64,000 bases of DNA from Paenibacillus nasutitermitis. Lineage in GTDB: Bacteria; Bacillota; Bacilli; Paenibacillales; Paenibacillaceae. The stretch lies in assembly GCF_014641075.1 (NCBI RefSeq), contig NZ_BMHP01000002.1, positions 1,364,001 to 1,428,000 on the forward strand, written 5' to 3'. Below the pieces are notes generated by a model. That model worked only from the letters and a program-made list of their open reading frames with translations, searched no databases and was not told the DNA's origin. This document shows, piece after piece, positions 24,314-33,093 of the stretch; the first letter of the stretch is position 1; every line of letters begins with the position of its first letter. The position numbers and the translations under genes were made by a program.

Positions 24314-25987
24314 TTACCAGTTGACTTCCTTGACACCCCAGCCTTCTAGTTGTTCCTTATGCTCGTTCATGTACTTCGTGTACGCCTCGCCAATAAAGCC
24401 GTATTTCTCCTTGTACTCTTCGACCTTCTTGTCGAATTGCTCCATCGTGATTTTACCGGTGATGGCATCAACCGTTGCGGCAGCCAGGAAGATGTTGGAT
24501 TCCGGCAGCTTCACTTTGGCTTCGTCCGGCACGGGAATGACGGCAAACATATCAACGCCGGCTTCCTCAGCCATCTCGGCAGGGTATTTCAGACTATCGT
24601 GGGAATAGTCGTAGTCTTCCTGGCCCAGCACCTGAATCTGTTGCGCATCTTTCGACTCCTGACCGGCGGCAAACCCGCGAATGGTCGATAAATGTATGGA
24701 CCAATAACGGTTGGGATCCAGCAATTTCTTGGCGTCCGGAATCCTCTTGCCATCCTGGACGACGTACTCCGAGCCTTCCCTGCCCCAGTAGATGGCTTCG
24801 TTCAGCTTATCGGAAGCAAGACCTTCGAACACGCTCCAGGCCCGATCCGGATATTTGCTTTTACTGGAGATATACAGGCCATACCAAATGATCGGAGACC
24901 CTTTCTTCCCATACGTATATTTCTGATCCTTCACTACTGCCGGGTAGCTCGCCAGCTTCGGCACAAACGCGATCTGGGAGCGGAATGACGTATCCGCCTC
25001 TGTACCCTTGCTTATCTTATGATACGCCGCAAGCGCCATAAGCTGGTCCGCACCGTCAAATATGAGCAAAGCGTCCTTGTCCAGAGCCGCGAACCATTTG
25101 CCCCAGTCGTTGGTCGCGAAGTTGTGATCGAGCAAACCCTCATTAAAGAGCTGCTTATGCAGTTCTACGGCTGCCCGGTATTCCGGAAGCACGAATGTGC
25201 TGACAACCTGGCCATCTTGCACGCGGAATTTGTTCGGACTTGCGCCGTACCATTGGAAGAACACATTTCCACCGACGAAGATGGAGCCCGCACCCGGATC
25301 GGCATAGGCGGTAAGCGGTGTGGCATTCGGATTGGCTTCTTTGATTTTCCTCATCACTTCCACGTAGCCTTCGATGGTGTCCGGGGTCTTGCCTCCGTTG
25401 AACTTGTCAAGAAGGTCCTTCCGTACGTAGTTGCCTGACCCTTGCGGCAAATCCTTGCCCGCAGCCATCGGAAGCCGGTAGTAATGCCCCTTGTAACTCG
25501 CCATATCCATCATAGCGGGGGTGATCCACTTCTGGATTTCCTCAGAGTTGTCGTAATACTTCTTGAGATCGATGAAAGCGCCCTGATCCGCCGCAACGTT
25601 GACAGGATCGACATCGTTCGTCTGAACGATGTCGGGGAGATTGTTGGATGCCAATATCAGATTCAGCTTGCCCGCGTGAGCGCCAATATCATTAACGGTC
25701 ATCTTCAGATCTACGTTCGCGTACTCTTTGACAATGTTAATGAATTCGTTGTTGTTCGGATCAATGCCATCCGGGACCGGCAATCCGGCGTTCTGCATAA
25801 CCATCGTCAGTTCGACTGTCTCCTTCGGCGTCGCCGAAGGACTATCGCCTGTATTGCCTGCGCTTGCGGATGGAGACGTTGAACCTTGGGATGTATTTAC
25901 TGCTTCGTTGCCCTTCGCGCACCCGGCAGCGACTACTGCGAATGCACACATCAGAACCATAACTGCTTTGAATACTCTGTTTCTCAT
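24314..25987 (-). CDS. extracellular solute-binding lipoprotein, LplA/YtcQ type
   Basis: 557 residues, the same length as the module A protein. Signal peptide with lipobox VVAAGCAKG (Cys about residue 23), a Ser/Thr/Asn-rich linker to about 55, then a large sugar-binding fold including YWGREGSEYVVQDGKRIPD and LPMAAGKDLPQGSGNYVRKD. First gene of the long module B operon. Its promoter region carries the 28-bp element B with TATAAT 20 bp downstream (26070-26123). Confidence 0.92.
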   Translation of the reverse strand: MRNRVFKAVMVLMCAFAVVAAGCAKGNEAVNTSQGSTSPSASAGNTGDSPSATPKETVELTMVMQNAGLPVPDGIDPNNNEFINIVKEYANVDLKMTVNDIGAHAGKLNLILASNNLPDIVQTNDVDPVNVAADQGAFIDLKKYYDNSEEIQKWITPAMMDMASYKGHYYRLPMAAGKDLPQGSGNYVRKDLLDKFNGGKTPDTIEGYVEVMRKIKEANPNATPLTAYADPGAGSIFVGGNVFFQWYGASPNKFRVQDGQVVSTFVLPEYRAAVELHKQLFNEGLLDHNFATNDWGKWFAALDKDALLIFDGADQLMALAAYHKISKGTEADTSFRSQIAFVPKLASYPAVVKDQKYTYGKKGSPIIWYGLYISSKSKYPDRAWSVFEGLASDKLNEAIYWGREGSEYVVQDGKRIPDAKKLLDPNRYWSIHLSTIRGFAAGQESKDAQQIQVLGQEDYDYSHDSLKYPAEMAEEAGVDMFAVIPVPDEAKVKLPESNIFLAAATVDAITGKITMEQFDKKVEEYKEKYGFIGEAYTKYMNEHKEQLEGWGVKEVNW

Positions 25988-26069
25988 GCAAATCCTCCCT
26001 GTTCATAATTGCGGCAAACGAAGCGTAAGCCCTTTCATTCCATTGCGCTATCTTCTGCTAGACGGCTTC

Positions 26070-26123
26070 ATTATACAATGATGTATATCAGCAATTCGGT
26101 CATATTTTTCACAAACAAGTCAA
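26070..26123 (-). promoter_or_regulatory. shared activator-type element B plus -10 box
   Basis: Minus strand: the element at 26096-26123 starts TTGACTTGTTTGTG and ends ATATGACCGA; 20 bp downstream is TATAAT (26070-26075). No good -35 precedes the -10, as expected of an activator-dependent promoter. Same element and spacing as 5433-5486 and 10873-10925. Confidence 0.62.
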
Positions 26124-26565
26124 AATCCTATGCTCGCGAATTTTTTTACCTATTATTTTATATGTTAAAAAAAATATTGAAATATAATTGTCTTTGTACT
26201 ATCTTCCCAAGTAAACGGATCAGGACAACAGCAAGACCGAAAACAACAAGTACCGAAACGGGAGTGCGAATCTAAGCAGATGGACACATACTGTGTGGGC
26301 ATCGACGGCGGCGATCTGCGACAAGAACGTTAACGTGGCGGCTCAGCCAAGGCCCTTACGGTATCGGCCAATCGGAGGCCTCATTTGAAACCGAATTTCG
26401 ATCAGCCCATAGATACCGGTTTGCAAGTGCTGGCACGCAAAAAAAAAAAAGACGCTTGGGGAAAAATAAATTGCATGCTTCACGGGTTGTAAGGTAAACT
26501 TGCCTTAAGCGCGGGTCTATGTTATGACCTTAGAATTTCACGAGTTTTGATATGGGGGGAAGCCG
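26124..26565. other. divergent intergenic region, no intact gene
   Basis: Contains A/T-rich promoter-like sequence (26140-26210) alignable with 5500-5570. A short frame from ATG 26280 reads MDTYCVGIDGGD before a stop, resembling the start of a BadF/ROK-type sugar kinase; this may be the trace of a lost gene. A run of 13 A follows near 26440. The ROK gene present at the corresponding place in module A is missing here. Confidence 0.35.
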
Positions 26566-27450
26566 ATGACCGCATATCTCGAATACACGGATTCCTTAAA
26601 CTACTCGAGCCTCGAAAAGGGACAGCTTCCTTTCTACTGCTTGTCCAATCTGCTCAAAGAAGACATCCCGCTTCATCATCACGACTTTCTTGAATTGTCT
26701 CTCGTTATGAACGGCCGCGGAACAGAAACGCTTAACGGAATTACCCACGAATTGAAGCCCGGATCGATCAGCTTCCTGCTGCCCCACCATATCCATGAAA
26801 TCCATACCAATCCGGAGGCGCCGCTCCATCTTTTTTGCTGCATGTTCGATATCAGCCTGATCTTCGAATCCACGACCGATGCCCAGCTCGGCCGAATTTT
26901 ACTTCAAGTCGGCAATCAATTACCTTCCTACAACGATTTGAACGAGAACGATGCCCGGGAGATGAATCTGATTTGCAGCGCGATAGCGAGCGAGTATAGT
27001 AGCTCTAAGATAGGCAAATACAGCGTGATCCGCTCCAAAGTGATCGAAGCCCTGGCTCTCTATGCGCGCTCCCACTCCACCGCGATTCTGAGCCATTCCC
27101 ACATTCAAAATGCGAAAATAAAAAAATTGGATTGGGATATCATTCAATTTGTACACACGAATTATTTGAATGAACTCACGCAAGACGGATTATGTAAAAA
27201 ATTCGATGCCAGTCCCGCTTATATCAGCCGCTTGTTCCAGAGGACTTTGAATACGCATTTCCTGGATTATATCCATAAATTGAGAGTCAGGCGCGCATCT
27301 TCTCTATTGCTTACGACGGAAATGTCCATTTTGGACATCTCCGTCGACTCTGGGTTCGAATCTTTCCGAACGTTTTCCCGCGTGTTCAAGGAACATACGG
27401 GAATGTCCCCGAGAGCATTCAGGAAAATGTCAAGTGAGCCAGGCTCGTAA
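26566..27450 (+). CDS. AraC-family transcriptional regulator (paralogue 2)
   Basis: 294 residues. An N-terminal cupin (PLHHHDFLELSLVMNGRG, PGSISFLLPHHIHEIHT) and a C-terminal double HTH (ELTQDGLCKKFDASPAYISRLF... FESFRTFSRVFKEHTGMSPR). Closely similar to the protein at 7158-8030 over the whole length. ATG preceded by GGGGGGAAGCCG, the same arrangement as paralogue 1. It diverges from the module B operon and probably activates it through the 28-bp element. Confidence 0.92.
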   Translation: MTAYLEYTDSLNYSSLEKGQLPFYCLSNLLKEDIPLHHHDFLELSLVMNGRGTETLNGITHELKPGSISFLLPHHIHEIHTNPEAPLHLFCCMFDISLIFESTTDAQLGRILLQVGNQLPSYNDLNENDAREMNLICSAIASEYSSSKIGKYSVIRSKVIEALALYARSHSTAILSHSHIQNAKIKKLDWDIIQFVHTNYLNELTQDGLCKKFDASPAYISRLFQRTLNTHFLDYIHKLRVRRASSLLLTTEMSILDISVDSGFESFRTFSRVFKEHTGMSPRAFRKMSSEPGS

Positions 27451-28416
27451 GATTTTCTTCACAGTTCTTGAAAATGTCATGCTGGCTGCTGAGCTAAACG
27501 GAGAATGGAAGCGATGTACGGAATATGGCGGTTGCACTGGGTGTATTTTGCTTCGTGCGTAAGTCCGGCGAAAAAAGTTACGATGTCAAGGATTTTGAGG
27601 ACACTGTCCTGTCAGCGAAATGCTGAAAGAAAACAAGATTGATAGCAAAAACGCCGCCAAAGAACTTTGCGAATTTACAAACTACTTTTCATAACATTAC
27701 CTGGCTATTTCTTGTCGTATCGACTTGGCATTAGCGAAAATCTGATTATCAACTCATGATTTCTGCTTTAAGTACAGAGATTGCAGTTGTATGCATAAGC
27801 TTTCTTGCAAGCTATAAGTTGATCCATACTGAGCCTGCAAACATGTATGTGTCCGAAGGAATGTGTTTGCTCTAATTGTTCTTTAACGTTCTAACTTAAC
27901 AAATATGCCGCTGACTCTGTGTATCTTTCAGCCCAATAGGAAAAAGATAAGTCTTTATCCCAAGTGACATTATTTATTGCTTTGGCACATCCCCAGTCTA
28001 ATACCCGTTAATGAAGCATATGGACTCTGAAGCGTTCTAAGAAACCTACTTTTGCTTCAGAACAATTGAAGTATCCCATTCGTACCCTCCCACATTGACA
28101 GCATTCTGCACGATCTAAGCTGTCATAACAATTTTTATAATTCCAGTCGTTTTTTCTTGAATAATAAGTTGCGCTTCATATATTGCTAAAAACAAACTGG
28201 TAAACAAGTAGCTTGCCTGTAAATGCTGTATTGGAAAAGACTGTCCATTTGCTGTTTTGAACTGACTAGAGCTGAATATGTAATTGGAAATATGGCTAAA
28301 CTTACGGAGGAGGAGTTCTTCAAAAAAACAATGTTTTCTTATTGCGCACGGGCGAGATCGTAACCATTTATTCAATACTTTACATATCAGTCCTAATCAG
28401 AGAAGGCGGTAAGAGA
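27451..28416. other. 966-bp gap with degenerate coding traces
   Basis: No intact gene. Bases about 27515-27692 look like the decayed 3' end of a gene: VALGVFCFVRKSGEKSYDV in one frame, then after a frame change MLKENKIDSKNAAKELCEF and a stop. On the minus strand 27930-28100 shows protein-like stretches (AKAINNVTWDKDLSFSYW) broken by stops. Neither was recognised. The last 100 bp should hold the promoter of the amine transporter; no clear -35/-10 was found. Confidence 0.4.
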
Positions 28417-29571
28417 ATGATTCAATTTCAAGCGATTAACAAGGTATATGAGAATGGAAATGTCGTACTTAAGGATATTAATCTAACGATCGAGGAAGGC
28501 GAGATCACCGTACTAATAGGTCCCAGTGGCTGCGGCAAAACAACGACAATGAAAATGATAAATAGATTAATTAAACCCTCCAAAGGAAAAATAACCCTCC
28601 ATGGTGAGGATATTTCTACTATGAATCCCGTAACTCTTCGCAGAAAGATAGGTTATGTGATTCAAAGTATCGGACTGTTTCCACATATGACTATTGCTAA
28701 AAACGTGGGTGTAGTGCCCCGCTTGCAGAAATGGGAAAAACAAAAAACGGAAGCAAGGGTAGACGAACTTTTAAAGATGGTAAACTTAGATCCCGACTTA
28801 TATGCAAACCGTTTCCCCTCTGAATTAAGTGGAGGACAGCAACAGCGAATCGGTGTCATACGCGCTTTGGCTGCGGATCCTACCGTTATCCTAATGGATG
28901 AACCTTTTAGCGCTTTAGACCCCATTAGCCGTGAACAGCTGCAGGAAGAGCTAATTCGTTTACAACAGGAATTAAAAAAGACGATTGTCTTCGTCACTCA
29001 TGATATGGATGAAGCAATCAAAATTGCCGACACCATTATATTGATGAAGGATGGTGAAGTCATCCAAACTGGACAACCTGAACAAATACTGCGTCATCCA
29101 GCGAACGATTTTGTGAAAAACTTTTTTGGTGCGAAAAGAATGCAGGTAAATGCTTTAGAAGCACCCACCGTAGACGAAGTCATGGTAGAAAATCCAGCGA
29201 CCGCCTATCCATCCAGAGGTCTTGCCTCGGCGATGAAAATCATGGAAAAAAGACGTGTGGACTCTTTGCTAATTGTCGATAAAAATAACCGTTTGCAGGG
29301 TAGTGTATCGATTTATCGCGTTCTGGACCAATATGGAGAAGAAACCAAAACCGTTGCCGATGTCATGATGCCTGTGGTACATATCGTGCAATCCGGAACT
29401 TCTCTTTCGGTTGCTTTGAACATCATGACTGAATATCAGTTGTCTAATTTAGCCGTTGTAAAGGGAGACAACGAGTTAATCGGACTTATTACGCGAGGAA
29501 GTGTAGTTAGCCATCTGGCAGAAGTCTACTCTCCTCCACTTAATGGGGGCAATGTCGATGCCGAAGTCTAA
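28417..29571 (+). CDS. opuCA: glycine betaine/choline-type ABC transporter ATPase with CBS domains
   Basis: About 384 residues. Walker A GPSGCGKTT, signature LSGGQQQRIG, Walker B VILMDEPFSALD and the switch His in FVTHDMDEA. Residues about 255-375 hold two CBS motifs (AMKIMEKRRVDSLLIVDKN..., ALNIMTEYQLSNLAVVKGD), which in OpuCA sense ionic strength. ATG at 28417 is preceded by a weak AGAAGGCGGTAAGAG; a TTG 75 bases upstream is less likely. First of three overlapping genes for a complete QAT-family importer. Confidence 0.9.
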   Translation: MIQFQAINKVYENGNVVLKDINLTIEEGEITVLIGPSGCGKTTTMKMINRLIKPSKGKITLHGEDISTMNPVTLRRKIGYVIQSIGLFPHMTIAKNVGVVPRLQKWEKQKTEARVDELLKMVNLDPDLYANRFPSELSGGQQQRIGVIRALAADPTVILMDEPFSALDPISREQLQEELIRLQQELKKTIVFVTHDMDEAIKIADTIILMKDGEVIQTGQPEQILRHPANDFVKNFFGAKRMQVNALEAPTVDEVMVENPATAYPSRGLASAMKIMEKRRVDSLLIVDKNNRLQGSVSIYRVLDQYGEETKTVADVMMPVVHIVQSGTSLSVALNIMTEYQLSNLAVVKGDNELIGLITRGSVVSHLAEVYSPPLNGGNVDAEV

Positions 29572-30241
29572 TTTTTTTTACACGTATTTGGAATTTCTAC
29601 AAGAACGTTATTTGGACATTCTGACGGCGATTCAACAGCATTTGGTCATCACTGCTGCTTCTATGCTTTTGGGGATACTAGTTGCCGTTCCTTTAGGAAT
29701 TTTTCTGTCGAAGAATAAGATTAAATGGCTACATACGTTGATCTTTACCATTACCAATATATTTCAGACTATTCCAAGCCTTGCTCTGCTAGCTATTCTC
29801 ATTCCACTCATGGGAATAGGAATGAAACCGGCAATCTTTGCCCTGTTTCTCTACTCCTTATTACCTATTTTACGAAACACATACGAGGGGTTTAACTCTG
29901 TTGATCCAGCCATGTTAGAATCCGCTCGAGGCATGGGTTTTAACGCCACTCAACGGTTGTTACAAATCCAACTTCCACTTTCTTTTCCTTACATTATGTC
30001 GGGTATCCGCGTCACTACGGTCTATATTATTAGCTGGACCACACTTGCAGCCTTGATTGGTGCTGGAGGCTTAGGAGAGCTCATCGTTTCAGGTATTGGA
30101 GTAAATAAGAAGGAACTTATCATAACAGGAGCCGCTTCTGCAATCTTGCTGGCATTTCTAGCTGATCTTTTATTCGGAGCTATCGAAAGATGGTCTTCTA
30201 TTAAAACTAACATAAAAATCAAACTGCAGGTGGACAAATGA
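29558..30241 (+). CDS. opuCB: glycine betaine/choline-type ABC transporter permease
   Basis: About 227 residues, five to six membrane spans. Includes the coupling segment STxGMGFNATQRLLQIQLPLSFPYIMSGIR-like sequence near 125-150 and GAGGLGELIVSGI near the end, characteristic of OpuCB/OpuCD proteins. ATG at 29558 has GGGGGC seven bases before it; it overlaps the ATPase gene. Together with the fused gene downstream it supplies the two halves of the membrane channel. Confidence 0.9.
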   Translation: MPKSNFFYTYLEFLQERYLDILTAIQQHLVITAASMLLGILVAVPLGIFLSKNKIKWLHTLIFTITNIFQTIPSLALLAILIPLMGIGMKPAIFALFLYSLLPILRNTYEGFNSVDPAMLESARGMGFNATQRLLQIQLPLSFPYIMSGIRVTTVYIISWTTLAALIGAGGLGELIVSGIGVNKKELIITGAASAILLAFLADLLFGAIERWSSIKTNIKIKLQVDK

Positions 30242-31791
30242 GAAAAACAACAACACGGGTTGCCGCCTTAAGCTTTATCTTATTATCATTGGTCGCCTCC
30301 GCATGCGGTAAGGGTGCCACAGATACGATACAAATAGGTACACAAACCTACACAGAAGCCAAAACTCTGGCGGAAATGTATAAAGTCCTCATTGAAGAAC
30401 GTACGAAGCTTAAGGTAAAAATTGTACCCGATCTTGCATCTAGTCCCATTATTATCACTGCCATGAAGAGCAATGAAATCCAAATGGGCACCTTATATTC
30501 CGGGGAAATTTTCAACAACCATTTTCCGGTTAATAAGACCAACGATCGTCAAGAGGTTCTAAAACAAGCCCAAGAAGGATTCAACAAATACTTTGATTTC
30601 AAATGGTTTGATTCGTATGGCTTTGAGAATACGTATGCATTAACTGTAACCCAGGACGTGGCTAAACAATATAAGCTGAATACTGTGTCTGATTTGAAGA
30701 GTCATGCCCAAGCTATGATCATTGGGGTCGACTCAACCTGGCTTGAACGGGATAATGACGGTTACAATGCGTTTACCAATTTTTATGGATTCAAGTTCAA
30801 GAAAACACTTCCGATGGAGATCTCCTTAGTCCATAAAGCGGCGGCTGACAAAAAAGTCGATGTTGTCGTCGCTTATACGACGGATTCAGGATTAAAACAA
30901 TATGATTTGAAAACATTGAAAGATGATAAACAGTTTTTCCCACCTTATGATGCATCGCCTGTAGTGAGAAATGATACCTTAAAACAGCATCCAGAATTGA
31001 ACGACATGATTTCTTTATTGGTAGGGAAATTGGATACAACTACAATGAGCGCGCTTAATTATGAAGTTGAAGTCAATAAACGCTCAACGAAAGAAGTGGC
31101 TTATGAGTTTTTGAAAACAATTCATCTACTTGACGCTGACGTGAATCCCCCTAGATCGGATCTAAATCTCTTGGAATATGTCAAAGAGAACGCCGGTTAC
31201 CTTTTACACTTAACATGGGTGCATATTGTCATGGTGTTCAGCGGTTTGGGGCTCGCGCTTATTGTGGGTATTCCACTCGGTGTCCTCAGTGCTCGCAGCA
31301 AAAAACTAGCAGCCATTATCTTGCCAGTCGCAAACTTCATTCAAGTTATTCCAAGCCTAGCTTTGTTAGCTTTACTAATGATCGTACTTGGCTTAGGATT
31401 TAAAACCGTTGTTGTTGGCTTGTTTTTATATTCTCTACTACCCATTATTCGTAATACCTATGTAGGTCTAAATCAGGTGGATTCGGGTGTAAGTGAAGCC
31501 GGCAAGGGTGTCGGCATGAGCAGTATGCAATTGCTGCTACAAGTACAACTTCCCCTAGCGCTACCGTTCTTGATGGCGGGACTTCGAATCGCTGCAGTCA
31601 TCGCTATCGGAGTAGCAACGCTTGCTCCACTCATTGGCGGCGAAGGGTTAGGGCGCGAAATTTATTCCGGCCTTAACCTTCAAAATAATATCAAAATTTA
31701 TGCGGGTGCGATCCCAGCTTGTCTGCTGGCTATTCTAGCTGATATTTTCCTCGGTATGCTTCAGAATAAGCTAAAGAGCCGTAATCAATAG
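30238..31791 (+). CDS. fused binding protein-permease of quaternary-amine ABC transporter
   Basis: 517 residues. Residues 1-23 are a lipoprotein signal (LLSLVASAC), about 30-300 an OpuCC-like binding domain (IQIGTQTYTEAKTLAEMY...), and about 315-517 an OpuCB/CD-like permease (LGVLSARSKKLAAIILPVANFIQVIPSLALL..., GAGxGMSSMQLLLQ-like coupling loop). Known fusions of this family (BusAB, EgtU) carry the permease first and the binding domain last; here the order is reversed and the binding part keeps its own lipobox. Overlaps the preceding gene by 4 bp. Probable substrates are betaine, carnitine, choline or ergothioneine. Confidence 0.88.
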   Translation: MRKTTTRVAALSFILLSLVASACGKGATDTIQIGTQTYTEAKTLAEMYKVLIEERTKLKVKIVPDLASSPIIITAMKSNEIQMGTLYSGEIFNNHFPVNKTNDRQEVLKQAQEGFNKYFDFKWFDSYGFENTYALTVTQDVAKQYKLNTVSDLKSHAQAMIIGVDSTWLERDNDGYNAFTNFYGFKFKKTLPMEISLVHKAAADKKVDVVVAYTTDSGLKQYDLKTLKDDKQFFPPYDASPVVRNDTLKQHPELNDMISLLVGKLDTTTMSALNYEVEVNKRSTKEVAYEFLKTIHLLDADVNPPRSDLNLLEYVKENAGYLLHLTWVHIVMVFSGLGLALIVGIPLGVLSARSKKLAAIILPVANFIQVIPSLALLALLMIVLGLGFKTVVVGLFLYSLLPIIRNTYVGLNQVDSGVSEAGKGVGMSSMQLLLQVQLPLALPFLMAGLRIAAVIAIGVATLAPLIGGEGLGREIYSGLNLQNNIKIYAGAIPACLLAILADIFLGMLQNKLKSRNQ

Positions 31792-31888
31792 GTTCGTATG
31801 GCGATGCATCAATTATTCCGTTGTGTATTTTACATTCGTTCGAGGTGATTTCCACTTTTTTCACACGCCCATGCTGGGCGCACATAAA

Positions 31889-31920
31889 AAAACCAAACGG
31901 AATCTCTGCCGCTTGGTTTC
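31889..31920 (-). terminator. Rho-independent terminator of the SorC/dehydrogenase unit
   Basis: On the minus strand AAACCAAGCGG pairs with CCGTTTGGTTT (one G-T pair) across CAGAGATT and runs into TTTTTTTATG. Just beyond lies a second hairpin, CGCCCAGCATGGGCG (31866-31880), without a T-tract. Confidence 0.75.
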
Positions 31921-31997
31921 TGATATGGATATAGCAGCAGGAATTTACTCCTTGCTTTGAGCTGAACCGGCTTAGACACTCTGTATAATGAGCTCAA

Positions 31998-33008
31998 TTA
32001 TGATGGGTGAACAATAACCCCTTTGGTCACATTCATTTGAGCATAATCGCTCATAATTTGTGGTACTTGGTCTAACGAAAATCGATGGCTGATCAGTGGC
32101 TCCACCTTGACAAGCTGTTGTTCGATAAGCGCGATCGCCTCTTCATGGGTATGTGGATTAATAAAGGAACCCATGATACGAAGCTCCTTGGTGAAAATGG
32201 CAAAAGGCGAAACTTGGATTTGTGTTGAAGGGTTGGCGACTCCAAACAGCAGCACCTGTCCGCCTTTGCTGGCAGCATCGAACGCCAGTTCCATCGATTC
32301 CTTCCGTCCCACACATTCGATCACGATATCGAATCTAGCCATTAACTGTTCCACAATCAGAGCAGTTGGTTGCACGACCTCATCCGCGCCCAAAGCAAGC
32401 AGCGCTTCATGCTTCTCGATAGCCGGCTCGCTAACCACGATTCTTGCCACGCCTTGCCTTTTCACCAATTGCAGGAACAATTGACCAATAAATCCACCAC
32501 CAATCAGCAATACGGTATGAATCGGGCGGATATCTACTTTTTTAAAGCCATGCAGCACACAGCCAAGCGGCTCGACCATAGCACCTTCGACAAAGCTCAA
32601 TGAATCTGGTAAAAGGTAACAATTCGCGGCTGGGGCGACGCAATATTCACCCATCCCCCCATCACGCGTGACGCCAACTGCCTGGAGATTGTCACATAGA
32701 TGAGGCTGGCCATTACGACAATATCGGCAACCTCCACAATATATATTGGGATCTATGGATACGCGATCCCCCATTTGGAGCTGCTGCACATGATCCCCGC
32801 ACTCAGTTACAACGCCAGCCAACTCGTGGCCTAGTACAATAGGTGGGGTTACGGCTGCCGAACCCGGATGACCCTGATAAATGTGCTGGTCTGTGCCACA
32901 GATCCCACAGCTTTTGACTTGTATCCTCACTTCATTGGGCTTAAGCCTGGCTGACTCCCATTCCAAAATTTCAATCTGATGGGGCGCCTTTAATACGGCT
33001 GCCTTCAT
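31998..33008 (-). CDS. zinc-dependent medium-chain polyol(-phosphate) dehydrogenase
   Basis: 336 residues. Catalytic zinc motifs CGICGTD and GHELAG, structural zinc Cys cluster CGGCRYCRNGQPHLC, cofactor-binding VLLIGGGFIGQLFLQL. The family includes sorbitol, threonine and D-arabitol-phosphate dehydrogenases; the short length and the setting beside MtlD- and GatD-like genes favour a pentitol or hexitol, possibly phosphorylated. ATG with AAAGGAG upstream. It follows the SorC regulator gene by 86 bp on the same strand and is closed by a terminator at 31889. Confidence 0.85.
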   Translation of the reverse strand: MKAAVLKAPHQIEILEWESARLKPNEVRIQVKSCGICGTDQHIYQGHPGSAAVTPPIVLGHELAGVVTECGDHVQQLQMGDRVSIDPNIYCGGCRYCRNGQPHLCDNLQAVGVTRDGGMGEYCVAPAANCYLLPDSLSFVEGAMVEPLGCVLHGFKKVDIRPIHTVLLIGGGFIGQLFLQLVKRQGVARIVVSEPAIEKHEALLALGADEVVQPTALIVEQLMARFDIVIECVGRKESMELAFDAASKGGQVLLFGVANPSTQIQVSPFAIFTKELRIMGSFINPHTHEEAIALIEQQLVKVEPLISHRFSLDQVPQIMSDYAQMNVTKGVIVHPS

Positions 33009-33093
33009 AGTCTGAACTCCTTTATTACATGTTGTAATCGCTTTTTCTTGTTATCTCAACAATCATTTAATTGATTCTTTTTTTGATTCCTTT

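Noticed and set aside
26440..26452. Run of 13 A as a regulatory or slippage element
   Set aside because: No gene frame runs through it and no conserved partner was found in module A.
28115..28375. Minus-strand 86-codon frame with a hydrophobic, protein-like end
   Set aside because: No ribosome site, overlaps the promoter area of the plus-strand transporter and no recognisable family; kept only as part of the degenerate gap.
31866..31880. Terminator of the plus-strand amine transporter operon
   Set aside because: CGCCCATGCTGGGCG forms a hairpin, but the plus strand continues CACATAAAA without a T-tract.
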